62,476 nucleotides of DNA from Streptomyces beihaiensis (GTDB lineage Bacteria > Actinomycetota > Actinomycetes > Streptomycetales > Streptomycetaceae): contig NZ_JAPHNL010000168.1 of the NCBI RefSeq assembly GCF_026274175.1, forward strand, positions 1 to 62,476. Reading direction: 5' to 3'. How positions within the stretch are numbered: the first letter of the stretch is position 1; every line of letters starts with the position of its first letter. The position numbers and the translations under genes are program-made. A model generated the notes under the pieces. The model was not told the DNA's origin. It worked only from the letters and a program-made list of their open reading frames with translations, and made no database searches. Of this stretch, positions 35,369 to 45,145 are shown in pieces.

Positions 35369-36892
35369 ATGACCCGTTACGCGACGCCCGGCACCGAGGG
35401 CTGCGTCGTCTCCTACCAGGCGCGCTACGACCACTTCATCGGCGGCGCGTACGTGCCGCCCGCCCGCGGCCAGTACTTCGAGAACCCGAGCCCGGTCGAC
35501 GGCCGCCCGTTCACCGAGATCGCACGCGGTACCGCCGACGACGTGGAGCGCGCCCTCGACGCCGCGCACGCCGCGGCGCCCGTCTGGGGCCGCACATCCC
35601 CCGCAGCCCGCGCCGAAGTCCTGCTCAAGATCGCCGACCGGATGGAGGCGCACCTGGAGCCGCTGGCCGTCGCCGAGAGCTGGGAGAACGGCAAACCGGT
35701 CCGCGAGACGCTGGCCGCCGACATTCCCCTGGCGATCGACCACTTCCGCTACTTCGCGGGCGCGATCCGCGCGCAGGAGGGCAGCCTGTCGGAGATCGAC
35801 GACGACACGGTCGCGTACCACTTCCACGAGCCGCTCGGTGTCGTCGCGCAGATCATCCCGTGGAACTTCCCGATCCTGATGGCCACGTGGAAACTGGCCC
35901 CCGCGCTGGCGGCGGGCAACGCCGTGGTCATCAAACCGGCCGAGCAGACCCCGGCGTCCATCCACGTGTGGATGGACCTGGTCAAGGACCTCGTCCCGCC
36001 GGGTGTCGTCAACATCGTCAACGGCTTCGGCGTGGAGGCGGGCAAGCCGCTCGCCTCGTCGCCGCGCGTGGCGAAGGTCGCCTTCACCGGGGAGACGACG
36101 ACCGGGCGGCTGATCATGCAGTACGCCTCGGAGAACATCAAGCCCGTCACGCTGGAGCTGGGCGGCAAGTCGCCGAACATCTTCTTCGACGACGTGTGGG
36201 CGCACGACGACGACTTCCGTGACAAGGCCCTGGAAGGCTTCACGATGTTCGCCCTCAACCAGGGTGAGGTCTGCACCTGCCCGTCGCGCGCGCTGATCCA
36301 GCAGGGCCACTACAGCGAGTTCCTCGACGCGGCACTCGCCCGGACGGCGGCCGTCGTGCCGGGCCACCCGCTCGACACGGACACGATGATCGGCGCCCAG
36401 GCCTCCCACGACCAGCTGCAGAAGATCCTCTCCTACCTGGACATCGGCCGGCAGGAGGGTGCGAAGGTCCTCACCGGCGGCGAGCGCGTCGAGTACGACG
36501 GCGAGCTGTCGGGCGGCTACTACGTCCAGCCGACCGTCCTGGAGGGCACCAACCGCATGCGCGTCTTCCAGGAGGAGATCTTCGGCCCGGTCGTCTCGGT
36601 CACGTCGTTCACCGACTTCGACGACGCCATCAAGACCGCCAACGACACCCTGTACGGCCTCGGCGCCGGTGTGTGGACCCGCGACACCAACACGGCCTAC
36701 CGGGCGGGCCGTTCGATCCAGGCGGGCCGCGTCTGGACCAACTGCTACCACGCGTACCCGGCGCATGCGGCGTTCGGCGGCTACAAGCAGTCGGGGATCG
36801 GGCGAGAGACACACAAGATGATGCTGGATCACTACCAGCAGACGAAGAACGTTTTGGTTTCATACAGTCCGAAGAAACTTGGGTTCTTCTAG
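35369..36892 (+). CDS. Acetaldehyde/aldehyde dehydrogenase (ExaC-like)
   Basis: NAD-dependent dehydrogenase of 507 residues. The catalytic Cys302 lies in [11 protein letters not shown] and the general-base glutamate in [26 protein letters not shown] and [11 protein letters not shown] line the cofactor site. The GEVCTCPS form with two nearby cysteines is typical of the ExaC/AldB branch acting on acetaldehyde and related aliphatic aldehydes. The start follows CAGGAGG. It is preceded by its GAF regulator; the DUF779 gene often found beside this enzyme is 12.5 kb away at 49.4 kb. Confidence 0.92.
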   Translation: MTRYATPGTEGCVVSYQARYDHFIGGAYVPPARGQYFENPSPVDGRPFTEIARGTADDVERALDAAHAAAPVWGRTSPAARAEVLLKIADRMEAHLEPLAVAESWENGKPVRETLAADIPLAIDHFRYFAGAIRAQEGSLSEIDDDTVAYHFHEPLGVVAQIIPWNFPILMATWKLAPALAAGNAVVIKPAEQTPASIHVWMDLVKDLVPPGVVNIVNGFGVEAGKPLASSPRVAKVAFTGETTTGRLIMQYASENIKPVTLELGGKSPNIFFDDVWAHDDDFRDKALEGFTMFALNQGEVCTCPSRALIQQGHYSEFLDAALARTAAVVPGHPLDTDTMIGAQASHDQLQKILSYLDIGRQEGAKVLTGGERVEYDGELSGGYYVQPTVLEGTNRMRVFQEEIFGPVVSVTSFTDFDDAIKTANDTLYGLGAGVWTRDTNTAYRAGRSIQAGRVWTNCYHAYPAHAAFGGYKQSGIGRETHKMMLDHYQQTKNVLVSYSPKKLGFF

Positions 36893-36900
36893 AGCCTCAA

Positions 36901-36942
36901 GTCGGCTGCCTGGAGGCGTTGTTACACTCCAGGCAGTCCGAC
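36901..36942. terminator. Strong hairpin terminator after the aldehyde dehydrogenase
   Basis: CTGCCTGGAG (36906-36915) pairs with CTCCAGGCAG (36927-36936) around an 11-base loop. The stem extends by five more pairs, GTCGG with CCGAC, past a one-base bulge. A second small hairpin, CCGGAG-CCA-CTCCGG, follows at 36944-36958. Confidence 0.85.
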
Positions 36943-37040
36943 ACCGGAGCCACTCCGGGTAAGCAACAGGCTGCCTCAGGTCGGTGATCGACCTGCACGA
37001 GGACTGTCCCCGGGCGGAAGGTGGACACCTGTTCGTGTCG

Positions 37041-37118
37041 TTATGCGGCGAGTGTCAGGGTAGCTGACTTCTGCTCGTAGGCGATCGGTGCCTGCTGTCC
37101 GTTCGCTGAGTGCCGTCG
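37041..37118 (-). mobile_element. 3' remnant of an IS3-type transposase gene
   Basis: On the minus strand 25 codons and a stop remain: RRHSANGQQAPIAYEQ followed by KSATLTLAA. This is the RRRHS...P..YE ending characteristic of IS3-family OrfB transposases. No other part of the element or its inverted repeats is visible. It abuts the two gene fragments to its right. Confidence 0.7.
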
Positions 37119-37204
37119 GCGACAGGCAAGACCCGGGCGTCGGGGTGTTCGGCGAGCCAGTCCTGCGCGGCGTCGGCGCCGGCGAAGAAGTGGACCTGTT
37201 GGCC
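37119..37204 (-). pseudogene. Short fragment resembling the C-terminal part of an alkylmercury-lyase-like (MerB-family) protein
   Basis: About 28 codons on the minus strand read GQQVHFFAGADAAQDWLAEH then PDARVLPVAD. The FF/HxF-x5-AA-x2-WLAEHPD pattern is typical of the end of MerB-related proteins. It is too short for a firm call. It begins exactly where the neighbouring fragment stops making sense and ends where the IS3 tail begins. Confidence 0.45.
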
Positions 37205-37383
37205 GCGTCCCGCGCGCCGAAGAAGTTGCCTATCGCCACCACCAGAACGGTCGCGACGGTGTCGGTGGTGATCACGGTACGCCGGTACCGCTGCTCCCAT
37301 TCGTTGACGGGTCGGCTGATCGTCTCGTTCGCCAGACGCTCGCGCGCCGACGCGAAAGGGCCGACCAGTCCCCCCTGCCGCAC
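37205..37383 (-). pseudogene. N-terminal fragment of a polyprenyl-phosphate sugar transferase-like protein
   Basis: On the minus strand VNEWEQRYRRTVITTDTVAT followed by VLVVAIGNFFGARDAAN matches my memory of the first membrane helix region of Streptomyces exopolysaccharide glycosylphosphotransferases. After AAN the frame switches abruptly to the MerB-like fragment, so this is a deletion junction. Identification rests on recall of the family and is moderate. Confidence 0.5.
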
Positions 37384-37796
37384 AGAAACCCCCCGGTCTC
37401 CAGTCGTGCATGCCGGCCTGCCTCAGCTCCGCCGGGAGGTCCCCACCTCCCGTACGCGACACCCCCCGGTCCCCGCGCACGGCGTCGGACCATAGATCAT
37501 CATTTGTCGCCTCATGTCCCCGCATGCGAGGCAGGGCCAATCCAGACCATCGGAACCCTCCTGGAGAGAGGGATGTGTGGAATCTGTGCCTGATATTTGA
37601 ACTTCACTCACGAGCCGACGCCCACCCCCAGGCACGCACATCGAGATCCGGACATGGCGCGGTCCAACTCACCCTGACAACAAGGGCGTTCATGCGCCGG
37701 AACGAGGCGGGAGTGATTGACTTGATTTCGACTTTCGGTCGAATGTTCGGTAATCCTCGCGCCCGGAGCGAGATCAGAACACGGGAAAGAAAGTAT
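37384..37796. other. Intergenic region, no assignable gene
   Basis: No frame shows a domain or a credible ribosome-binding site. The part from about 37690 to 37800 is markedly AT-richer than the rest (TTGACTTGATTTCGACTTTC) and may contain a promoter or be foreign sequence linked to the adjacent fragments. Confidence 0.4.
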
Positions 37797-38456
37797 TCAC
37801 CGCGCCTTTGAATCGGGTTCGAACCGCGTCCTCGGTCCGCACCCGCGGTCCGTCCGCAGCCACCCGTACAGCACCGCCGAGCACAGCGCCGCCCAGGCGC
37901 ACCAGGTGGAGACGAACTCCAGGCGCCACAGCGCGGCGCAGGCGGCCGCACCGGCCCCGGCGAGCACGCCGAGCAGGACAAGACCCCCCTCCCCCGACAT
38001 CAGCAGCGCGCCGACCGTCGCGAGCAGATAGCCCGTCAGCAGCCACGGCCCGTGCGGGAGGCCGATCGCGTAGCCCATCGTGTGGCCGCGGATCTCGGCC
38101 GTGACGGTCTTGGTGGCGAGCGTGTACGCGAGGACGCACGCCGTCGCCGCTCCCGCCGCCGCGGGAAGCAGGAGACGGCGCCGCGCCCTTGGCGGCGCCG
38201 CGCACAGCACACCGAGCGGTACCCACAGCGGCAGCAGCGGCAGGGCGATCACCGCCCAGGCGACGGTGGCGGGTCCGGTGCCACCGCCCGCGCGCCACAC
38301 AAACGCCTCCACCATCTGGTGCGCCCCGAGCAGCACCGGCAGCGCGGACAACGGCAGGGCGCGCGGCCGCCCGGCCGCGGCCCGCGTCACGCACGCCGCG
38401 CCGATCCCGGCGATCACCGCGCCCGCGGTCAGGTCTGCGGCCGCACTCCAGCACAT
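37797..38456 (-). CDS. DUF6629-family integral membrane protein
   Basis: Protein of 219 residues with seven or so hydrophobic helices, starting MCWSAAADLTAGAVIAGIGA. The MCWSA start and LLGAHQMVEAFVWR match the actinobacterial DUF6629 family, of unknown function. Its HQxxEAxVW motif could bind heme or metal in the membrane, but that is speculation. It stands alone. Confidence 0.78.
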   Translation of the reverse strand: MCWSAAADLTAGAVIAGIGAACVTRAAAGRPRALPLSALPVLLGAHQMVEAFVWRAGGGTGPATVAWAVIALPLLPLWVPLGVLCAAPPRARRRLLLPAAAGAATACVLAYTLATKTVTAEIRGHTMGYAIGLPHGPWLLTGYLLATVGALLMSGEGGLVLLGVLAGAGAAACAALWRLEFVSTWCAWAALCSAVLYGWLRTDRGCGPRTRFEPDSKAR

Positions 38457-38499
38457 GCGCTCACGCTAGGGCCTGTCAGGCCCCACGACACGTCAGGCC

Positions 38500-40404
38500 C
38501 TACGGTTCCGCCGGGCCGTCCTCGTCGAGTTCGAACCACACCGTCTTGCCCTCCGGCTCGGGACGGATGTTCCACCGGTGGGACAGCAGATCGAGCAGGA
38601 CCAGGCCGCGGCCGGAGGAGGAGAGCTCTCCGGGGGCGCGCCGGTGCGGGACCTCGTCGCTGCGGTCGGTGACCTCCACGCGCAGGCGGCGCCGCCCCTG
38701 CGCCCCACTGATGTCGGCGCGCAGGGCGGCGGCGTGCTCGGTGTGGACCAGCACGTTCCCCAGGAGCTCGGAGACGAGCAGCAGCACCGTGTCGACCTGT
38801 TCGGGGCGGGCCCAGTCGTGCAGCAGGCCCTGGAACTCGATGCGGGCGTCGGACAGGCCCTCCGCCTGGTCCTGTTCGAGGGTGAAACGCAGGTGCCGAC
38901 CGGTGCGCACCGCGCCCGCGTCCAACGGGTCGCGGCGCAGCAGCACCAGGGCGATGTCGTCCTCGGTGAAGGAGGCTCCGAGCCGCCCGGCCTCGGTCCC
39001 GTCGGGGGCGACGACGGCGCCCAGGAGGCGGTCGGCCAGTCCGTCGAGGTCGTCGGCGCCACCCGGTCCGAGGGCTTGGCGCACGCGGAGCCAGCCGGAG
39101 TACATGTCGTGGCCGCCGGACTCGATCAGGCCGTCCGTGCAGAGCATGAGGATCTCGTTCTCGCGCAGGGTGACGACACTGACGGGGTAGTCGTCCTCCG
39201 CGAGGTCGAGGCCCAGCGGCAGCCCGCCCCGCACGTGTTTGAGCAGACTGGTGCCGTCCGGCAGCCGCAGCACCGGATGCGGGTGCCCGGCGCGGGCGAT
39301 GCGCAGGGTGCCGGTGGCCGGGTCGGCCTCCACGTAGACGCAGGTGGCGAAGCGGCCCTCGCCGAGGGAGGTCAGGAAGCGGGAGGCGCGGACGAGTACG
39401 GCGTCGGGGCCGTGCCCCTCGGCCGCGTAGGCGTGGATGGCGGTGCGCAGCTGGGACATCAGCCCGGCGGCCTGCACGTCGTGGCCCTGTACGTCGCCGA
39501 TGACCAGGCCGAGCCGCCCGTTGGGCAGGGCGATGCTGTCGAACCAGTCGCCGCCGACCATGAGCCCTCCGCCGGTGGGCACGTACCGCGCGGAGACGGA
39601 GAGGCCCTCCACGCCGGGCCCGATCCGGCCCATGCTGCTGCGCAGGCTCTGCGAGAGGGCGTGGTCGGCCTGACCGTTGTAGGTCTGCTCGATGCCCTGT
39701 CCGAGCAGCCGGGCCACGGTCACCAGGAAGGTACCCAGGCCGTCCGTCATCCGTACCGGCGCGTCGAAGGCGGCCATCCACACACCGGTGAGCTGGCCGT
39801 ACGTGGTCAGGGGCAAAAACGCCCAGGCCCCGTGCCCGTCCCGGTCGCAGAGCGGCCATGCCTCGGGGAAGCGGTCGCGGTACTCCCGCGGGGACGCCAG
39901 GAACACGGGGCGGCCGGTCCTGGCCGCCTGCGCGGCCGGGTGGACGCTCTCCAGGGGCAGCCGGAACGGGCCGCTGTCGCCGTCGCCGGTGAGCCCGAAC
40001 TGGCCCACGCAGTGGAGCAGTTCACGGTCGGCCCGGAACACGGCCTGGCTCGACAGCGGCAGAGCGTCGTCGGCCAGCTGGGAGATGAGGGTGAGCGCCT
40101 CCCCCAGCGTGTCGACCCGCGCCAGGGCGTGCCCGGTCACGAGCAGGTCGGCGCCGCGGTGACGCAGCCGTTGCGCCGCCTTTGCGTTGCCGCCGGAGGC
40201 CGGGCCCGCCATCCGGTTGAGGTCGTCGACCTGGCGCAGCTCGGCGTCGCGCTCCGGGGCCCCGTCGGCGCTGTGCTCCTGGGACCCGCCGTCGTCGCAC
40301 CCGCCACCCACTCGCGCCACTCCCGTCTGCTCGGCTCCCTCTGCGGCCCGTACGGACCTCAGAGGGCCTTCGCGGCCCCGTGATGAGCCCGCGACTTCTC
40401 CCAT
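38500..40404 (-). CDS. GAF / SpoIIE-type PP2C phosphatase with RsbW-like ATPase domain
   Basis: Protein of 634 residues. A GAF-like sensor at about 95-240 (HALARVDTLGEALTLISQLA) precedes the PP2C/SpoIIE phosphatase, with metal-binding aspartates in VGGDWFDSIAL, LVIGDVQGHD and LCTDGLIESG. An HATPase domain follows (LLLVSELLGNVLVHT, then SSSGRGLVLLDLLS). Such triple fusions control anti-anti-sigma/anti-sigma switches and are abundant in Streptomyces. The start is uncertain: I use 40404, beside a CGGACGGCCGTCCG palindrome at 40412-40425; an in-frame start at 40566 is possible. No anti-sigma antagonist gene is adjacent. Confidence 0.86.
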   Translation of the reverse strand: MGEVAGSSRGREGPLRSVRAAEGAEQTGVARVGGGCDDGGSQEHSADGAPERDAELRQVDDLNRMAGPASGGNAKAAQRLRHRGADLLVTGHALARVDTLGEALTLISQLADDALPLSSQAVFRADRELLHCVGQFGLTGDGDSGPFRLPLESVHPAAQAARTGRPVFLASPREYRDRFPEAWPLCDRDGHGAWAFLPLTTYGQLTGVWMAAFDAPVRMTDGLGTFLVTVARLLGQGIEQTYNGQADHALSQSLRSSMGRIGPGVEGLSVSARYVPTGGGLMVGGDWFDSIALPNGRLGLVIGDVQGHDVQAAGLMSQLRTAIHAYAAEGHGPDAVLVRASRFLTSLGEGRFATCVYVEADPATGTLRIARAGHPHPVLRLPDGTSLLKHVRGGLPLGLDLAEDDYPVSVVTLRENEILMLCTDGLIESGGHDMYSGWLRVRQALGPGGADDLDGLADRLLGAVVAPDGTEAGRLGASFTEDDIALVLLRRDPLDAGAVRTGRHLRFTLEQDQAEGLSDARIEFQGLLHDWARPEQVDTVLLLVSELLGNVLVHTEHAAALRADISGAQGRRRLRVEVTDRSDEVPHRRAPGELSSSGRGLVLLDLLSHRWNIRPEPEGKTVWFELDEDGPAEP

Positions 40405-40572
40405 CGTCCGTCGGACGGCCGTCCGGCGCCTGCTCACGCGCGTTTCCCGCGCCTGCCGCACCCGATCGGAGTCAGCGGCCGGTCTGGCGGGGCCGCCCGC
40501 TCCGTATCGGGCGGACAACGAGGCGGGGCGCCCGTCCGCCGTGCGGCCGGGCACCCCGTCGGGCAACCACCG

Positions 40573-41967
40573 TCAGTGGGCGGCCTCGCTCGGCAGCGTC
40601 GCGCCCGTCGCGGCCTGCGAGGGCGCCTGGGGCCCGCCGTCGCTCAGGTCACGGCCCCGGGTCTCCTTCAGGACGGCCACCGTGATCGCGGTGACCAGGG
40701 CCGCCGCGCTCAGGTAGACGGCGACCGGGGTGGCCGACCCGTAGTCCTTGAGGAGTTCGACGGCGATGATCGGGGCGAGGGCACCCGCCACGATGGAAGC
40801 GAGCTGGGAGCCCATCGACGCCCCGGAGTAGCGGACCTTCGTGTCGAACATCTCCGAGATGAACGCCGCCTGCGGCCCGTACATCGCGCCGTGCAGCAGC
40901 AGGCCGACCGTCACCGCCACGGTGATCACGGCGAACGACTTCGAGTCCACCAGGCCGAAGAAGACGAACGCCCAGACCGCCATGCCCGCCGAGCCGATCA
41001 GAGTGACCGGCCTGCGCCCGATCCGGTCGGAGAGCGCGCCCCACAGCGGAATGGCGACGAAGTGCAGGGCCGACGCGATGAGGACGGCGTCCAGGGCGGT
41101 GCTCTTGGGGAGGTCGAGGTGGGTGGTGACGTAGACGAGGAGGAAGGAGGTGAGGACGTAGTAGGAGATGTTCTCGCCGAAGCGGACACCGATCGCGCCG
41201 AGGACGCCGCGCCTGCCGCGGCGGAACAGCTCCACCACCGGAGGCTTCTGCGCGACGCCCCGCGCGGCCCGCGCCTCGGCCTTCTCCTGGGCATCGAGGA
41301 AGACCGGGGACTCGCTGACGGAGAGGCGGATCCACAGGCCGATCATCACCAGAACCCCGGAGAGCAGGAACGGGATGCGCCAGCCCCATGAGCGGAACGC
41401 CTCGTCCGACTGGACCGCCGCGAGGACGGCCAGGACGCCGGTGGCGAGCAGGTTGCCGCCGGGTGCGCCGGACTGCGGCCAGGCCGCCCAGAACCCGCGG
41501 TGCTTGTCTCCGCCGTGCTCGGAGACGAGCAGCACGGCGCCGCCCCACTCACCGCCCAGGGCGAAGCCCTGCACCAGGCGCAGGAGGGTCAGCAGGACGG
41601 GGGCGCCGAGACCGATGGCGCCGTAGGTGGGCAGCAGGCCCATCGCGAAGGTGGCGCCCCCCATCATGAGCAGGCTGACCACGAGGAGCTTCTTACGGCC
41701 GATCTTGTCGCCGTAGTGCCCGAAGACCATGCCGCCGAGCGGGCGGGCGGCGAACCCGATCGCGTAGGTGATGAAGGCGATGAGGGTGCCGACGAGCGGG
41801 TCGCTGCTGGGGAAGAACAGCGTGTTGAAGACGAGCGCGGCCGCCGAACCGTAGAGGAAGAAGTCGTACCACTCGATCGTCGTGCCGATGAGGCTCGCGG
41901 CCACTATCCGGGCTATGCCCCCGGACCGGGCGGTGCCGGCCGCCTCGGGGCTGTGGGCGTCGTTCAT
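40573..41967 (-). CDS. MFS transporter, metabolite:H+ symporter (MHS) family
   Basis: Permease of 464 residues and 12 membrane helices. IGTTIEWYDFFLYGSAAALV at the first helix and the loop GHYGDKIGRKKLLVVSLL are hallmarks of the MHS subfamily (ShiA, KgtP, ProP relatives), which imports carboxylates. RLVQGFALGGEWGGAVLL is the conserved helix-4/5 region. It is divergent from a hydroxybutyrate-type dehydrogenase, so I infer uptake of 3-hydroxybutyrate or acetoacetate. The start at 41967 follows CTGGTGACC. Confidence 0.87.
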   Translation of the reverse strand: MNDAHSPEAAGTARSGGIARIVAASLIGTTIEWYDFFLYGSAAALVFNTLFFPSSDPLVGTLIAFITYAIGFAARPLGGMVFGHYGDKIGRKKLLVVSLLMMGGATFAMGLLPTYGAIGLGAPVLLTLLRLVQGFALGGEWGGAVLLVSEHGGDKHRGFWAAWPQSGAPGGNLLATGVLAVLAAVQSDEAFRSWGWRIPFLLSGVLVMIGLWIRLSVSESPVFLDAQEKAEARAARGVAQKPPVVELFRRGRRGVLGAIGVRFGENISYYVLTSFLLVYVTTHLDLPKSTALDAVLIASALHFVAIPLWGALSDRIGRRPVTLIGSAGMAVWAFVFFGLVDSKSFAVITVAVTVGLLLHGAMYGPQAAFISEMFDTKVRYSGASMGSQLASIVAGALAPIIAVELLKDYGSATPVAVYLSAAALVTAITVAVLKETRGRDLSDGGPQAPSQAATGATLPSEAAH

Positions 41968-42235
41968 GAGGGTCACCAGTTTCACGTGCGGGGACGGGAT
42001 GTTCGAAGATCGGTGCGGTGGTGAGCGGCGCGCGGTCAGCGGCGCGTGCTGCGCTGCGCCGAAACCTAGGGGCGCGCCCTCGCCACCCCTATGTGGGCGC
42101 CCACCACACCGCGCGCCCCCGATGTGGCGGTCTCCGGTGAGGTGCGCGGTCATGGGGCCCGCCGCCAGCCCGGCGGGCCTCGGCATGGTGCCCGCCACCA
42201 TGTCCGCTGTCGGGAGCGCTGCCTACGGTGACGCC

Positions 42236-43015
42236 ATGGACAGCACCAGCACCACCGACCCAGCCCTGGCCCAGCCCCTCAAGGACCGCACCGCGCTGGT
42301 GACCGGCGCGGCGAGCGGCATCGGGCGGGCCGTGGCTCTCGCCCTCGCCGACGCCGGGGCCCGTGTGTACGTCGTCGATGTCGCCGCGGAGGCCGCCGAG
42401 CGGGTGGCACGGGAGACCGGCGGCGAGGCCCGCGTGAGCGACCTGTCGGACCCGGCGGCCGTGGAGGCGCTGCCCGCCGATGTCGACATCGTCGTCAACA
42501 ACGCCGGGTTGCAGCATGTGGCGCCACTGCACGAGTTTCCCGTGGACCGCTTCACCCTCATCCAGAAGGTCATGGTCGAGGCCCCGTTCCGCATCATCCG
42601 CCGTTCGCTCCCGCACATGTACGCGCGGGGCTGGGGCCGCATCGTGAACGTCTCCTCCGTCCACGGCCTGCGCGCCTCGCCGTTCAAGAGCGCGTACGTG
42701 ACCGCCAAGCACGCCCTGGAGGGGCTGAGCAAGGTGGCGGCGCTCGAAGGCGCGGCGCACGGTGTCACGTCGAACTGCGTGAACCCCGGCTACGTACGTA
42801 CCCCTCTGGTCGAGGCGCAGGTCGCCGACCAGGCTCGCTCGCACGGCATCGCGGAGTCCGAGGTGCTGGGGAAGATCATGCTGGAGCGCAGCGCCGTCAA
42901 GCGGCTCATCGAGCCGGAGGAGGTCGCCTCGGCCGTGCTGTGGCTCTGCTCGGAGAGTGCGGGGTTCGTGACGGGGGCCTCGCTCCCGGTGGACGGCGGC
43001 TGGACCGCGCACTGA
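42236..43015 (+). CDS. 3-Hydroxybutyrate dehydrogenase (SDR family)
   Basis: Short-chain dehydrogenase of 259 residues. The NAD loop is VTGAASGIGRAVALAL and the active site SSVHGLRASPFKSAYVTAKH, with Ser, Tyr and Lys of the triad; NNAGLQHVAPLHEFP and NCVNPGYVRTPLV match known 3-hydroxybutyrate dehydrogenases. It would oxidise 3-hydroxybutyrate to acetoacetate, which the CoA-transferase encoded 2.1 kb downstream can activate. A PucR-type regulator lies immediately downstream. Confidence 0.87.
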   Translation: MDSTSTTDPALAQPLKDRTALVTGAASGIGRAVALALADAGARVYVVDVAAEAAERVARETGGEARVSDLSDPAAVEALPADVDIVVNNAGLQHVAPLHEFPVDRFTLIQKVMVEAPFRIIRRSLPHMYARGWGRIVNVSSVHGLRASPFKSAYVTAKHALEGLSKVAALEGAAHGVTSNCVNPGYVRTPLVEAQVADQARSHGIAESEVLGKIMLERSAVKRLIEPEEVASAVLWLCSESAGFVTGASLPVDGGWTAH

Positions 43016-43017
43016 CC

Positions 43018-43101
43018 TGCCGCCACTCCCCTCCGCTTCCCCGTCTCCTCCCCACCCGCGCCTCCCTTTCAGCCTCTTTCTTTCCTCTCTCCCTTCTCTC
43101 C
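43018..43101. other. Polypyrimidine-biased tract between the dehydrogenase and regulator genes
   Basis: The plus strand is almost purely C and T, with an uninterrupted 29-base pyrimidine run at 43073-43101. It lies in the leader/promoter zone of the PucR-type regulator. Such tracts may be structural or simply noncoding drift. Confidence 0.6.
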
Positions 43102-43167
43102 GGTCCCGCACCATTTCCCCTCCCCGTACATGCGCGCAGACGCGCCCTCCTGGCCTAGGTTCGTCCC

Positions 43168-45138
43168 ATGTCACAGCCCATCGCCTCGCCCACCGCCGCC
43201 CTTCGCCAGCTGGTGGAGCTGCTGGCCACCGACGCGTCAGCCGAGCAGTACACGGCGGTGGCGGCGCGGGCCCGTGCCGCCGGTGTCGGTGAGCGTGATC
43301 TGCGGGAGATCGACCAGGCCGTGACCACCGCGCTCGGGGTCCGCCAGGTGCTGCGCCGTCAGCGGCGCCGCGAGGCCGAGTTGACCGCGCTCTTCGACAC
43401 GGCGAGCGACCTGGCGGCCCTGCGCGACCTCGACGCGGTGCTGCACTCCATCGTGCGGCGGGCCAGAAGCCTGCTCGGCACGGACACCGCCTACCTGACC
43501 TTGGTGGACGAGGCCGCCCAGGACACCGTCATGCGGGTGACCGACGGCTCGGTGTCGCTCGCGTTCCAGCAGCTCAGGCTACAGCTGGGTGAGGGGCTCG
43601 GTGGGCTCGTCGCCCAGACGATGCGCCCCTACGCGTCCCCGGACTACCGCACGGACGAACGGTTCCAGCACACCGAGTCCATCGACCACGGGGTGCTGGA
43701 CGAGGGGCTCGTCGCGATCCTCGGTGTGCCGCTGCTGCTCGGCTCCGGACCGGCCGGTGACCGGAAGGTGATCGGTGTGCTCTTCGCGGCCGACCGCGGC
43801 CCGCGCAGCTTCCGGCCCGACGAGGTGGCGCTGCTCGGCTCGCTCGCCGCGCACGCCGCGATCGCCATCGACACCGCCAAGGCGCTGGCCGAGGCGGAGG
43901 CCGCGGCGGCTGAGCTGACGGAGGCCAACGCGGTCATCCAGGAGAACGCCGCCGCGACCCAGCGTGCCGCGGAGGCCCACGACCGGCTCACCGATCTCGT
44001 GCTGCGCGGCTCGGACGTGTCCGAAGTGGCCGCGGCGGTGGCCGAGTTCCTCGGCGGCCGGCTGATGATCTTCGACCCGCGTGGCGACGCGCTCGCCGAG
44101 GCGGGCGGCGCGGCGGGCGCCGCCCCGCCGGACACGGAGGTGCTGCTGGCCGCGGTCGACCGGGCCCGCGCCGAGGGCCGTTCGGTACGGGACGGCGAGT
44201 GGTGGCACTGTGCCGTCCTGACCGGCCAGGAACTGCTCGGCAGCCTCGCCTTCCAGGGCCGTCCGGACCTGGAGGGCCCCGACCGCCGCCTGTTCGAACG
44301 CACGGGCACCATCACCGCCCTGCTCCTGCTGCTGCGCCGCACCGTCGCCGAGACCGAGAACCGCGTGCGGGGCGAACTCCTCACCGACCTGCTCGACGGG
44401 TCGGGCCGCGACCCCGAACTGCTGGTCGAGCGCGGCCACCGGCTCGGCGTGGACCTCACCCGGCCGCATCTGGTCCTGGTCGCCGAGGCCGAGGCAGAGC
44501 CCGACGGCAGGCTGACGGCAGGCGCCCAGCAGTATCTGTTCGGCCGGGAGGGCCTGTGCTGCGAGTACGAGCAGCACGTCGTCATGCTGCTTCCCGACGA
44601 CGGGACCGAACCTGGCCGTGCCGCCCGCGCCGCCTCCGAGCACCTGGCCCACGGGCTCGGCGCCCCGGTCAGCGTGGTCGCCGCCGGGCCGTGCCGGACA
44701 CCGGGCGCGCTGCCCGGCTGCTACGCCGAGGGCCGCCGCTGCCTGAGCGCCCTGCACGTGCTCGGACTGACCGGCGACGGCGCCTGCGCCGCCGACCTGG
44801 GGTTCCTCGGCGTCCTGCTGGGCCGCGAGCAGGACACGGCCGGTTTCGTCGACCGGGTCCTGGGCCCCGTCCTGGAGTGGGACGAGCGCCGCGGCACCGA
44901 GCTGATCAGGACACTTCAGGCGTACTTCGCCGCGGGCGGCAGCCATGTCAGGGCCAAGGACATGCTGCACGTGCACGTCAACACGGTGGTGCAGCGCATC
45001 GACCGGATCGCCGCGCTGCTCGGCCGCGACTGGGAGCGTCCGGACCGGGCCCTGGAGATCCAGTTGGCGCTGCGCATCCATCTGGTCTCCCGGGCCGGTC
45101 GCGGCGGCGGCCGCCACGACGACGCTCCGCGCCCTTGA
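43168..45138 (+). CDS. GAF-containing PucR/CdaR-type transcriptional regulator
   Basis: Protein of 656 residues. A GAF domain covers about 75-245 (DLDAVLHSIVRRARSLLGTD and VIGVLFAADRGPRSFRPDE). It is followed by a helical linker, a CdaR-like middle domain (RVRGELLTDLLDGSGRD), and the PucR C-terminal helix-turn-helix (LIRTLQAYFAAGGSHVRAKD, then HVNTVVQRIDRIAALLG). It lies between the dehydrogenase and the convergent CoA-transferase genes, whose stop is 7 bp away, so it probably controls the ketone-body block. Confidence 0.88.
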   Translation: MSQPIASPTAALRQLVELLATDASAEQYTAVAARARAAGVGERDLREIDQAVTTALGVRQVLRRQRRREAELTALFDTASDLAALRDLDAVLHSIVRRARSLLGTDTAYLTLVDEAAQDTVMRVTDGSVSLAFQQLRLQLGEGLGGLVAQTMRPYASPDYRTDERFQHTESIDHGVLDEGLVAILGVPLLLGSGPAGDRKVIGVLFAADRGPRSFRPDEVALLGSLAAHAAIAIDTAKALAEAEAAAAELTEANAVIQENAAATQRAAEAHDRLTDLVLRGSDVSEVAAAVAEFLGGRLMIFDPRGDALAEAGGAAGAAPPDTEVLLAAVDRARAEGRSVRDGEWWHCAVLTGQELLGSLAFQGRPDLEGPDRRLFERTGTITALLLLLRRTVAETENRVRGELLTDLLDGSGRDPELLVERGHRLGVDLTRPHLVLVAEAEAEPDGRLTAGAQQYLFGREGLCCEYEQHVVMLLPDDGTEPGRAARAASEHLAHGLGAPVSVVAAGPCRTPGALPGCYAEGRRCLSALHVLGLTGDGACAADLGFLGVLLGREQDTAGFVDRVLGPVLEWDERRGTELIRTLQAYFAAGGSHVRAKDMLHVHVNTVVQRIDRIAALLGRDWERPDRALEIQLALRIHLVSRAGRGGGRHDDAPRP

Positions 45139-45145
45139 CGAGCGC

